A DNA stretch of 64,000 bases from Leminorella richardii (GTDB taxonomy: Bacteria; Pseudomonadota; Gammaproteobacteria; Enterobacterales; Enterobacteriaceae), in the NCBI RefSeq assembly GCF_900478135.1, contig NZ_LS483470.1, positions 3,860,001 to 3,924,000 of the forward strand, in the 5' to 3' direction. Positions 17,955 to 25,622 of the stretch are shown here, piece by piece. The position numbers were made by a program, and so were the translations under genes. Every line of letters starts with the position of its first letter. Within the stretch, counting starts at the first letter, position 1. The notes under the pieces are model-generated. The model was not told the DNA's origin, ran no database searches, and worked only from the letters and a program-made list of their open reading frames with translations.

Positions 17955-19334
17955 ATGGCTACTGGAAAGATTATCCAGGTTATCGGCGCCGTAGTGGACG
18001 CCGAGTTCCCACAAGACGCCGTACCAAAAGTGTATGACGCGCTTGAAGTGCAAATTGATGCCAAGCTGGTTCTGGAAGTTCAACAGCAGCTCGGCGGTGG
18101 CGTTGTTCGCTGCATCGCGATGGGTACTTCAGACGGCCTGAGCCGCGGTCTGGACGTTCTCGATCTGGAACACCCGATCGAAGTGCCGGTAGGTAAAGCG
18201 ACGCTGGGCCGTATCATGAACGTGCTGGGTCATCCTATCGATATGAAGGGCGACATCGGCGAAGAAGAGCGCTGGGCAATTCACCGCGCTGCACCAAGCT
18301 ACGAAGACCTGTCGGGCGCAACTGAACTGCTGGAAACCGGCATCAAGGTTATCGACCTGATTTGTCCGTTCGCCAAGGGCGGTAAAGTTGGCCTGTTCGG
18401 CGGCGCCGGTGTAGGTAAAACCGTAAACATGATGGAGCTCATCCGTAACATCGCGACTGAGCACTCAGGCTACTCCGTATTCGCAGGCGTGGGTGAACGT
18501 ACCCGTGAAGGTAACGACTTCTACCACGAAATGACCGAATCCAACGTACTGGATAAAGTATCGCTGGTATACGGCCAGATGAACGAGCCGCCAGGAAACC
18601 GTCTGCGCGTAGCATTAACCGGTTTGACCATGGCAGAGAAGTTCCGTGACGAAGGCCGTGACGTTCTGCTGTTTATCGATAACATCTACCGCTATACACT
18701 GGCCGGTACGGAAGTATCCGCACTGCTGGGCCGTATGCCTTCAGCGGTAGGCTACCAGCCGACGCTGGCAGAAGAAATGGGTGTGCTTCAGGAACGTATT
18801 ACTTCTACCAAGACAGGGTCTATCACCTCTGTTCAGGCGGTATACGTACCTGCGGATGACTTGACCGACCCGTCTCCGGCGACCACCTTCGCCCACTTGG
18901 ATGCTACCGTCGTTCTGAGCCGTCAAATTGCCTCTCTGGGTATTTACCCTGCGGTTGACCCACTGGACTCTACCAGCCGTCAGCTGGATCCTCTGGTTGT
19001 TGGTCAAGAGCACTATGACTGCGCTCGCGGCGTTCAGTCTATTCTTCAGCGTTATCAGGAACTGAAGGACATCATCGCCATTCTGGGTATGGATGAACTG
19101 TCTGAAAGCGACAAGCTGGTAGTATCTCGTGCACGTAAAATTCAGCGCTTCCTGTCTCAGCCGTTCTTCGTGGCAGAAGTGTTTACCGGTTCTCCGGGCA
19201 AGTACGTGTCGCTGAAGGATACTATCCGCGGCTTTAACGGCATCATGAACGGCGAGTACGATCACCTGCCAGAGCAGGCGTTCTACATGGTCGGCTCTAT
19301 TGATGAAGCCGTGGAAAAAGCCAAGAAACTGTAA
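17955..19334 (+). CDS. atpD: ATP synthase F1 subunit beta
   Basis: Beta carries the catalytic sites. The P-loop GGAGVGKTV lies near residues 149-157, the catalytic glutamate is in GERTREGNDFYHEM, Walker B is in VLLFIDNIYR, and the DELSESDK segment is the DELSEED-like lever. The signature PAVDPLDSTSR is present. Length is 459 residues, one less than E. coli, and all active-site residues are intact. It is followed 19 bp later by atpC. Confidence 0.98.
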   Translation: MATGKIIQVIGAVVDAEFPQDAVPKVYDALEVQIDAKLVLEVQQQLGGGVVRCIAMGTSDGLSRGLDVLDLEHPIEVPVGKATLGRIMNVLGHPIDMKGDIGEEERWAIHRAAPSYEDLSGATELLETGIKVIDLICPFAKGGKVGLFGGAGVGKTVNMMELIRNIATEHSGYSVFAGVGERTREGNDFYHEMTESNVLDKVSLVYGQMNEPPGNRLRVALTGLTMAEKFRDEGRDVLLFIDNIYRYTLAGTEVSALLGRMPSAVGYQPTLAEEMGVLQERITSTKTGSITSVQAVYVPADDLTDPSPATTFAHLDATVVLSRQIASLGIYPAVDPLDSTSRQLDPLVVGQEHYDCARGVQSILQRYQELKDIIAILGMDELSESDKLVVSRARKIQRFLSQPFFVAEVFTGSPGKYVSLKDTIRGFNGIMNGEYDHLPEQAFYMVGSIDEAVEKAKKL

Positions 19335-19353
19335 GCGTTGACTGGAGGGCTAT

Positions 19354-19776
19354 ATGGCCGTATCAACATTCCATCTGGACGTCGTCAGCGCCGAAAGCAG
19401 CCTGTTTTCCGGCGAGGTGCAGAAGATCCAGGTGACGGGGAGTGAAGGCGAACTGGGGATTTATCCCCGCCATATTCCCCTGCTCACAGCCATCAAGCCG
19501 GGTCTGATTCGTATCGTTAAGTTAAGCGGTGAAGAAGAGTTTATCTATCTGTCAGGCGGTATCCTTGAGGTACAGCCTACAGCCGTCACCGTTTTATCTG
19601 ATACGGCTATTCGCGGGCAGGATCTTGATGAAGCTCGGGCTCTGGAATCCAAGCGTAAAGCGGAAGAGCACATTCGCAATTCCCATGGCGATATCGACTA
19701 CGCACAGGCGTCTGCCGAGCTGAGCAAGGCGATTGCAAAGCTTCGCGTTATCGAATTGACCAAGAAGCTGATGTAA
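19354..19776 (+). CDS. atpC: ATP synthase F1 subunit epsilon
   Basis: Epsilon is the rotor subunit that inhibits ATP hydrolysis. An N-terminal beta-sandwich (FHLDVVSAESSLFSGEVQKIQVTGSEGELGIYPRHIPLLTAIKPG) is followed by the two-helix C-terminal hairpin. Length is 140 residues (139 in E. coli). It is the last gene of the operon and is followed by a strong terminator. In most Enterobacterales glmU follows directly; here about 11 kb of other genes intervene. Confidence 0.97.
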   Translation: MAVSTFHLDVVSAESSLFSGEVQKIQVTGSEGELGIYPRHIPLLTAIKPGLIRIVKLSGEEEFIYLSGGILEVQPTAVTVLSDTAIRGQDLDEARALESKRKAEEHIRNSHGDIDYAQASAELSKAIAKLRVIELTKKLM

Positions 19777-19800
19777 AAACGCTGCGCTTGTTTTTAATAG

Positions 19801-19826
19801 AAGCCGGTCTTATGACCGGCTTTTTT
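19801..19826 (+). terminator. Strong rho-independent terminator of the atp operon
   Basis: A 7- to 9-bp GC-rich stem, AAGCCGGTC (19801-19809) with GACCGGCTT (19814-19822), closes a TTAT loop and runs into six T residues (19821-19826). It is 24 bp after the atpC stop. Confidence 0.9.
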
Positions 19827-19851
19827 ATCGGCGTAATAGGGAGATTATCCG

Positions 19852-20571
19852 ATGAAAAGGTGGCAGTTTTTACTGGCTCTGTTGCTGTGCGCCGCCGCCG
19901 CTTTTTTCATTTATCGCTTCGTAGTCGATGATGAAGGAGTTGGATTGATGCCAAATGAAAACGTAGAGCCCTTTCCAGACGAGGTTAGGGGGAAAAGAGA
20001 AATCCAACCGGGCGATCGCCTGTTTATCCGAATACTTAAAGCGGAAGACAAGCTAGAGCTGTGGTACAGCGACGGCGTTCAGCCGTTTGATAAGTATAAA
20101 ACCTACACTATCTGTACTTACTCCGGCGGCCTTGGCCCTAAAAAGGCGGAAGGTGACGGTAAAAGCCCGGAAGGGTTTTACTCCACCAATAAAGGGCTGC
20201 TCAATCCAAACAGTCGCTATCACCTGTCGTTTAATATTGGCTACCCTAACGCCTACGACCGAGAAAATGGATATACCGGCAGCTTTATCATGGTTCACGG
20301 CGGCTGTGCGTCAATAGGTTGTTATGCGATGACCGATCCCATTATTGAGGATATTTATGGGCTGGTGGAACAGGCGCTGAACAGTGGTCAAAAAAGTATT
20401 CCCGTTCATATTTTTCCATTTGCCATGACGGATAAAAACCTAAAGCAGCATCGGGAATTGCCGGAGTATCCTTTCTGGCAAATGCTCAAGCCCGGATATG
20501 ACTATTTTGAAAAGCATCGCCAGATACCCAAAATAGACGTAAAAGATAAACAGTACCGCCTTGTAGAGTAA
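19852..20571 (+). CDS. YafK/DpaA-like L,D-transpeptidase-fold protein
   Basis: This is an envelope protein of the YkuD (L,D-transpeptidase catalytic) family. An N-terminal hydrophobic segment (residues about 5-22) serves as a signal anchor. The catalytic motif HGGCASIGCYAM has His149 and the nucleophile Cys157, with an additional Cys151. The wording of the motif and the following TDPIIEDIYGLVEQAL resembles E. coli YafK (DpaA), the amidase that releases Braun lipoprotein from peptidoglycan, more than the crosslinking LdtA-E enzymes. Length is 239 residues (about 246 for YafK). It is the first gene after the atp terminator. A crosslinking or anchoring activity instead of hydrolysis is possible. 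Confidence 0.75.
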   Translation: MKRWQFLLALLLCAAAAFFIYRFVVDDEGVGLMPNENVEPFPDEVRGKREIQPGDRLFIRILKAEDKLELWYSDGVQPFDKYKTYTICTYSGGLGPKKAEGDGKSPEGFYSTNKGLLNPNSRYHLSFNIGYPNAYDRENGYTGSFIMVHGGCASIGCYAMTDPIIEDIYGLVEQALNSGQKSIPVHIFPFAMTDKNLKQHRELPEYPFWQMLKPGYDYFEKHRQIPKIDVKDKQYRLVE

Positions 20572-20598
20572 GAATAAAAAAGGATAAAGAGGAACAGC

Positions 20599-21381
20599 AT
20601 GGACATTCGCTTTTTAGGTCACGATAGCCAAGGTACGCCTTCCGGAGGGCTGTGTGACGAATACCAAATTAACAGTATTGAGAGCATTGAGTCGCTGTTA
20701 GCGTTTTGCCAAAAGGCGGAGAAAGAGCACTCTGGCTACCTTGTGCTGCTGACATTAGACGACGTCCCACAGGCTTGTTACACCTCTGGTCATGCCGGTA
20801 TGTCCCTTGACCTCTCTGAAAGCGCCGGAATGGATCTGTCGTCTTTACCTGAATCCTGCTTTGAAGACGGAGAATATCTCGGCTATTTGAATACGCCTGA
20901 AGAGTTTTTTATCTGTCAGCATAATTTTCAACATGCTGTTAAAGAGGCGAGTTTCGAGCAGGCCTGTGAAAAAGGCCTTTCCCTAGCAGAAGAAAACGTA
21001 GAAGAGTGGCGGGGCTACCAGTGTAATCCGTTCTCTATTTTTGATTTTCCCATTTATGCGATGCTGGTTCCCGTACAGAATCGTTACGATGCGCTGTGCG
21101 CCTTCCCTAACGGCTATTTCACCTGCGACCTTTCCCCTATGGATAACTTCGCTGTAGCGAAGCGCCTACAGGAGAAATACGACTATTTTCTTATGGGCGT
21201 TGGTGCATCCTATCTGGGATTTTTCAGAAATACGCCACTGACTCAGGAGCAGCGGAGCGGTCTGTATAAGGACTTGTCCATGCTTTATAACATTGACGAT
21301 GATGACCACCAGATGTTTGATACGCTGTTTGAACAGCTGACAAAGCCTTCGTCACACCTGTGGTTAAGGTATACCGACTAG
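20599..21381 (+). CDS. Conserved-looking hypothetical cytoplasmic protein
   Basis: I do not recognise this 260-residue protein. It is acidic, without a signal peptide or membrane segment, and rich in aromatic and acidic residues (for example IDDDDHQMFDTLF near the C-terminus). It starts 27 bp after the YafK-like gene in the same orientation, with AAAGAGGAACAGC upstream of the ATG, and so is probably cotranscribed with it. A segment near residues 165-200 (PIYAMLVPVQNRYDALCAFPNGYFTCDLSPMDNFAVAKRL) pairs a strand-rich stretch with a helix, which might suggest a DUF4253-like or immunity-type fold, but this is not evidence of function. Confidence 0.7.
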   Translation: MDIRFLGHDSQGTPSGGLCDEYQINSIESIESLLAFCQKAEKEHSGYLVLLTLDDVPQACYTSGHAGMSLDLSESAGMDLSSLPESCFEDGEYLGYLNTPEEFFICQHNFQHAVKEASFEQACEKGLSLAEENVEEWRGYQCNPFSIFDFPIYAMLVPVQNRYDALCAFPNGYFTCDLSPMDNFAVAKRLQEKYDYFLMGVGASYLGFFRNTPLTQEQRSGLYKDLSMLYNIDDDDHQMFDTLFEQLTKPSSHLWLRYTD

Positions 21382-21396
21382 TTCCCACTGAGGGGA

Positions 21397-22290
21397 TCAC
21401 AGCATCCCTTCTATCCTTTCGCTGAGAAAATCCAAAAAGCAGGTGATGCGTGCGGAAAGCTGAGTATTGCGGTAGTAAACGGCGTTAATCGGCTGCATGA
21501 CGGCAACTGATTTTTCGGGCAGCACTTCTACCAGCGTTCCCTGCTTTCTGTCTTTGTGGGTCATAAAGTCGGAAAGGCAAACTAGCCCTTCACCTTCAAT
21601 AGCTAGCTGTCTGAGTGTTTCCCCGCTGGAGGCGCTTAGTGTGGGTGCGACTTTCAGCAGAAGCCCGTTTTCATCAGTAAAAGGCCACTCGTTGAGCTTG
21701 TCTACGTGGGCAAACCCTAAAATACGGTGTTCTATAAAATCACCAATGTCGTTTATCGGCGGAGCGCTTCTCAGATATTCGGGGCTGGCTAGTACTCTTC
21801 TACGGCTAACGCCGAGATGCCTGGCGTGTAGCGTTGAATCTTTAAGTTCGCCGATGCGAATGGCAATGTCTGTGCTTTGCTCCAGCAGGTCGATAAAGCG
21901 ATCGTTGGTATTCAGTTCCAGAGTGATTTGCGGATAGCGCTGACAAAACTCTCCCACGATTGGCACGATAGAGTGCGACATAAAGGGCGCTGCTGCGTTG
22001 ATACGCAATAGCCCAAAAGGCTGCTGGCGTCGAATGGCCACGTAGTCTTCTGCCTCGTCGACCGCCTTCAGTATTTTTCTCGCGTGGACAAGAAACGCCT
22101 CACCTTCCTCTGTCAGAGCCAGCCTGCGGGTGGTTCTGTTAAGCAGAGAGGTTTCCAATTTATCCTCCAAACGCCCTAAAGCCCGACTGATGCCTGAAGT
22201 TGTTTGATTAAGTCTGGCGGCCGCCTTGGTAATGGAAAGGCAGTCGACGACGGCGACAAAAGCCTGAAGCTCTTCCAGCGTGGTTTTCAT
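21397..22290 (-). CDS. LysR-family transcriptional regulator
   Basis: This is a LysR-type regulator of 297 residues. The winged helix-turn-helix is at about residues 5-62 (LQAFVAVVDCLSITKAAARLNQTTSGISRALGRLEDKLETSLLNRTTRRLALTEEG), followed by a periplasmic-binding-protein-like effector domain (about 90-290). It resembles the YafC/DsdC-like CrgA subgroup that usually controls a divergent gene. It is divergent from the LuxE-like gene across 100 bp. In that gap AGTGGGA (22306-22312) and TCCCACT (22366-22372) form an inverted repeat, a weak candidate operator. The likely target is the six-gene operon; the ligand is unknown. Confidence 0.85.
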   Translation of the reverse strand: MKTTLEELQAFVAVVDCLSITKAAARLNQTTSGISRALGRLEDKLETSLLNRTTRRLALTEEGEAFLVHARKILKAVDEAEDYVAIRRQQPFGLLRINAAAPFMSHSIVPIVGEFCQRYPQITLELNTNDRFIDLLEQSTDIAIRIGELKDSTLHARHLGVSRRRVLASPEYLRSAPPINDIGDFIEHRILGFAHVDKLNEWPFTDENGLLLKVAPTLSASSGETLRQLAIEGEGLVCLSDFMTHKDRKQGTLVEVLPEKSVAVMQPINAVYYRNTQLSARITCFLDFLSERIEGML

Positions 22291-22390
22291 GGATGTACCA
22301 ATAACAGTGGGATCTACATCTTATTTAAGCAGTTTTTTTTGATAAATAGAAAAAACATTACGTTTTCCCACTCTTTTATTACAGGAACTT

Positions 22391-23503
22391 ATGGATAATG
22401 AAAAACTCCAACGTATGTATAGGCTCTATTTTAAGGAAATCACGATGTCTGAGAGCAGGGAAAGCGCGCGGTCTTTAACGCAAATCGACAGGCTGGCAAA
22501 TCTCGAATCCCCCTATTCGCCGGTAGATGCTTCTCTTAACGGCATTTTTCTGTCGGCTATGAAAGAGGCTGACGAGTGGCATATTCAACGTAATCAGGCT
22601 TACGCCAGACTCTATGAAGCGCATCCTCAGCCCGATATTCCCGTATCTTTGTTCAAATCTGCTGATTTGGCGACGCCGGTCATCGATGAAGGACAGTGGC
22701 TGACCAGTTCTGGAACGGGAAGCGGTCAAAAAACGAGAGTTTTTTTTGACGCTCCCAGCCTGTTGCGGATCCAGAAAGCGATGACTCAGCTGTTTATTGC
22801 GAACGGACTGGTTTCTCAAACTCCTTCGCGCTTCCTGCTGCTGTCACCCGATCCGGCAAAGGGTGATAAAGCCGGGTACGCGACCGCGTTTTTAAAGTTT
22901 ACCGCCTGCGCGCCCGTTGCCGAATGCGTATTTGCCGTTAGCGATGAAGGACGGCTGGATACGTCACTGGCTTGGAATACACTAAAGCGCTGGGCAAATG
23001 ATTCTGCGCCCGTTTACATTTTTGGCCTAACGGTGTTTTTTGAGCACCTGTGCTTAAGTCGACCTGAGTCCTTTACGTTGAATGCACCAGTTCGCGGGCT
23101 TACCGGCGGTGGTTGGAAAGGCATGACGCAGCAGCTTAACCGAAAAGAGATTGTGAGCGGCCTGATGGAGACATTAGCTGCACCGCTAGTCGATATTCGC
23201 GATATTTACGGTATGACAGAGCATCCTCTTCACTACGTCAGCTGCACAGAAGGCCACTTCCATCAACCAGTCTATGCCCGATTTAGCGTTGTCAGCGTAG
23301 ATGGCACAGAGGCTAAAGCCGAAGAGGCTGGGCTTATTCGACTGGATAATCCCTTTTTTGCTTCCCTACCTTCTCATCGACTGTTGACGGAAGATGTGGG
23401 TGCGTGGAGTGAAAGCTGTTCCTGCGGCCTGCCGGGGCGTTTTTTGCGCTATATCGGTAGAAGTACCGATCCGGAAGGAACCTGTGCGGCTCAGGCGTTA
23501 TGA
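22391..23503 (+). CDS. LuxE-like acyl-protein synthetase
   Basis: LuxE-family enzymes activate a carboxylic acid with ATP and transfer it to a cysteine before reduction by LuxC. Matching LuxE landmarks are LTSSGTGSGQKTRVFFD (SSGTG at residues 106-110), GLTGGGWKGM, DIYGMTEHPLHY, HQPVYARF and LLTEDVGAW. The C-terminal CSCGLPGRFLRYIGR differs from the luciferase-associated enzymes. Length is 370 residues; an internal ATG at 22445, preceded by AAGGA, would give 352, and both starts have plausible ribosome-binding sites. It is the first gene of a six-gene operon and its stop overlaps the next start by 4 bp. There is no luxA, luxB or luxD here, so light production is not implied. Confidence 0.75.
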   Translation: MDNEKLQRMYRLYFKEITMSESRESARSLTQIDRLANLESPYSPVDASLNGIFLSAMKEADEWHIQRNQAYARLYEAHPQPDIPVSLFKSADLATPVIDEGQWLTSSGTGSGQKTRVFFDAPSLLRIQKAMTQLFIANGLVSQTPSRFLLLSPDPAKGDKAGYATAFLKFTACAPVAECVFAVSDEGRLDTSLAWNTLKRWANDSAPVYIFGLTVFFEHLCLSRPESFTLNAPVRGLTGGGWKGMTQQLNRKEIVSGLMETLAAPLVDIRDIYGMTEHPLHYVSCTEGHFHQPVYARFSVVSVDGTEAKAEEAGLIRLDNPFFASLPSHRLLTEDVGAWSESCSCGLPGRFLRYIGRSTDPEGTCAAQAL

Positions 23504-24585
23504 ACAGCGCGCTTAGCGAGCGGCTAATTAAGATAAAAGACTGGCTGCAGCGCATCACACAAAGCGGCTGGTCGTTTTCTAGCGATCCTGATACTCAGGC
23601 TTTTTGCCTGTCCCGTATCGCTGAGCTTGCTTCGTCAGACGTTATAGAGAAAAAACTCAAAGAAGAGCTTGGCAACAGGCCGTGGTGGCCGCCCTACCGA
23701 ATCCTTTTGGTTATTTCTGAAACCGACCCCTTAGGGACTCTGGAAGGTTTTCTCGCAGCCTACCTTATTGGCTGTCGAATAAGAATTAAGGCTAGGGACT
23801 CTTTACCACTCCTTGAAACACTGCGCCAAACGTTGGGATTAAGTGAAAGCGAGTGTGAAATTGAAAACTGGAATAGCCAAAATCAAGATGACGCTCGGTT
23901 GCTGAAAGGGGTTGATGTGGCGCTGTTGGCCGGCGGTGATTCACTTATTCGCCACTATAGGTCGGTAGCACCCTCTTATATCAGACTTGTTGAGCTGGGG
24001 CCAAAGTTAAGCGCAATGGCTATTCTTGGTGATGAGCCACCTCCTCTAGACCGCCTGCTGGCCGACATTTGCCTGTTCTTACAGGGAGTATGCAGCTCGC
24101 CGCGCTTTATCGCGATAGAGAAAAAGCGCACTGCCGAGCGGTTATTCACACTGCTTGCCTCCCGCCTCGATGCGCTTCCCCCTTTACCGGACGATATACG
24201 CCTTGGGCAGTTGGCCAAGGTTCGGACACTTTCCATGCAGTCATTGCTGAGTAGCGATTGCTTTAAGATTGTGCATAGTGAGGCGTCGGGATGGACAGTG
24301 ACGCTAAGCACAGGTCTTTCGCCTGAAGTTTGGCTGCCAAAGGGGATCTCTCTGATTTATTGCCCTGATGACTCTGTTGAAGACCTTTTGTCGCTTGCCC
24401 ATGAGCGTTGGTTTGGACAGCTGCAAACGCTGGGCTACTGGGGAGTGGAGCGCTCTCCGCGCTATGAAGGCTTTACCCGCTACTGCCCGATTGGAAAAAT
24501 GCATAGGCGCTCTGCGCTTGCTCCGCGCGACGGCGTGTTCACGCTGGCAGCGTTGGTAACCTTTATTGATGAGGAAAAAGAATGA
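23500..24585 (+). CDS. LuxC-like acyl reductase
   Basis: LuxC-family enzymes take an activated acyl group and reduce it with NADPH to the aldehyde, through an acyl-cysteine. The segment GVCSSPRF with Cys198 corresponds to the LuxC active-site ACSSPQ, and ELGPKLSAMAIL matches the LuxC region around YGPK-S. The protein is 361 residues, clearly shorter than the roughly 480 of luminescence LuxC, with the N-terminal part reduced. It overlaps the LuxE-like gene and the following SDR gene by 4 bp each (ATGA), so stoichiometric synthesis is expected. Together LuxE and LuxC would convert a carboxylic acid to an aldehyde. The chain length or nature of the acid cannot be read from the sequence. Confidence 0.72.
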   Translation: MNSALSERLIKIKDWLQRITQSGWSFSSDPDTQAFCLSRIAELASSDVIEKKLKEELGNRPWWPPYRILLVISETDPLGTLEGFLAAYLIGCRIRIKARDSLPLLETLRQTLGLSESECEIENWNSQNQDDARLLKGVDVALLAGGDSLIRHYRSVAPSYIRLVELGPKLSAMAILGDEPPPLDRLLADICLFLQGVCSSPRFIAIEKKRTAERLFTLLASRLDALPPLPDDIRLGQLAKVRTLSMQSLLSSDCFKIVHSEASGWTVTLSTGLSPEVWLPKGISLIYCPDDSVEDLLSLAHERWFGQLQTLGYWGVERSPRYEGFTRYCPIGKMHRRSALAPRDGVFTLAALVTFIDEEKE

Positions 24586-25622
24586 CGGTGACAGGGAATG
24601 GACCGAGTGTGTTTATTACTGGTGGAACCGGATTTATCGGATCGTATTTGCTGGATGAAATACACAGGCAGGGATATCGGATAACGCTCTTAGTTCGTTC
24701 AGCACAAAGGTTACAGATTGAAGGCCGCCCCGAGCTGCCGCCGAACGTTGAGCTGGTCGTAGGGGACATCTGTAGGCCGGAAAGCTATCGACACCGTCTG
24801 ACAGGACATCAGGCGATGGTGCATTTAGCCGCAGACTATCGGGTTGGGTTACCGGCTACTCGGCGGGCAAGGCGCGCCATGTACTATACCAACGTGGTAG
24901 GAACCCAAACGCTGTTTGATGAAGCAGAAAAGGCAGATATTCCCCAAATGGTTTACGTCAGCTCCACAGCGGCGCTGGGAGAAACTCATGGTCAACTGCC
25001 GGACGAAAATGGGCGGCACAATGGCGTTTTTCGCAGCTATTACGAAGAAACCAAGCATATTGCCCACGAGCTGGTGGCTGAACGCCAGCGGCTCGGCATG
25101 CCGATAAACATCGCTATTCCCGGCGGCGCATTTGGACCGGGAGACAGCAGCATTCTCAGCCAGACTATCGACGCTTTTTTTCGGGGGAAAATTCCTTTTC
25201 AGGTGGAAACCGCCAGCCGCTTCCAGCTTTGTCGCGTTGATAGGCTTTGCGATGGGTTGGCTAAGCTTCTATCGCCGGACATTCAGCGGCAAACGTTCCT
25301 GTTTACCGGTGAGGATTTCTCCATGCCGGAAATTTTTACCCTGCTGGCCAGCGCCTCAGGAAGGAATATTCCAGCGATGAAGGCCGTTTCCTCGCTTGGG
25401 CCACTTGCTCAAATAATGGACGCTCTAGCCTCTTTTGGTATGACGATGCCGCTCTCTAAAGAGGCGCTAAGAGTCATGGACGGCAGTACCTACATGTATA
25501 GCTCCGACAGGGCAAAGCGCGAGCTTGGATGGTCATCAGGGGATCCTCGCCAAGAGCTGGTGGAATATCTTCAACAGCGAGTTGAAAGCGCTAATGGTAA
25601 AGGAAGCAGCAATGAAGGCTAA
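24582..25622 (+). CDS. Extended SDR (NAD(P)-dependent epimerase/reductase family)
   Basis: This is an extended short-chain dehydrogenase, 346 residues. The nucleotide-binding motif is TGGTGFIGSYLL (GGTGFIG at residues 14-20), and the catalytic set is Ser128 in VYVSSTAALG and Tyr154-x3-Lys158 in YYEETK. The overall pattern resembles dihydroflavonol-4-reductase and 3-beta-hydroxysteroid-dehydrogenase-like enzymes, some of which act on ketones or aldehydes of long-chain products (OleD, for example). It follows the LuxC-like gene with a 4-bp overlap. Reduction of the aldehyde or of a product derived from it is a reasonable inference. Confidence 0.8.
   Translation: MTVTGNGPSVFITGGTGFIGSYLLDEIHRQGYRITLLVRSAQRLQIEGRPELPPNVELVVGDICRPESYRHRLTGHQAMVHLAADYRVGLPATRRARRAMYYTNVVGTQTLFDEAEKADIPQMVYVSSTAALGETHGQLPDENGRHNGVFRSYYEETKHIAHELVAERQRLGMPINIAIPGGAFGPGDSSILSQTIDAFFRGKIPFQVETASRFQLCRVDRLCDGLAKLLSPDIQRQTFLFTGEDFSMPEIFTLLASASGRNIPAMKAVSSLGPLAQIMDALASFGMTMPLSKEALRVMDGSTYMYSSDRAKRELGWSSGDPRQELVEYLQQRVESANGKGSSNEG

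Noticed and set aside
22306..22372. LysR operator before the LuxE-like gene
   Set aside because: The 7-bp arms are 53 bp apart and short; mentioned as a weak candidate only in the LysR entry.
22391..24585. Bioluminescence (lux) operon
   Set aside because: LuxE- and LuxC-like genes only; no luciferase (luxAB), no luxD, and LuxC is shortened.
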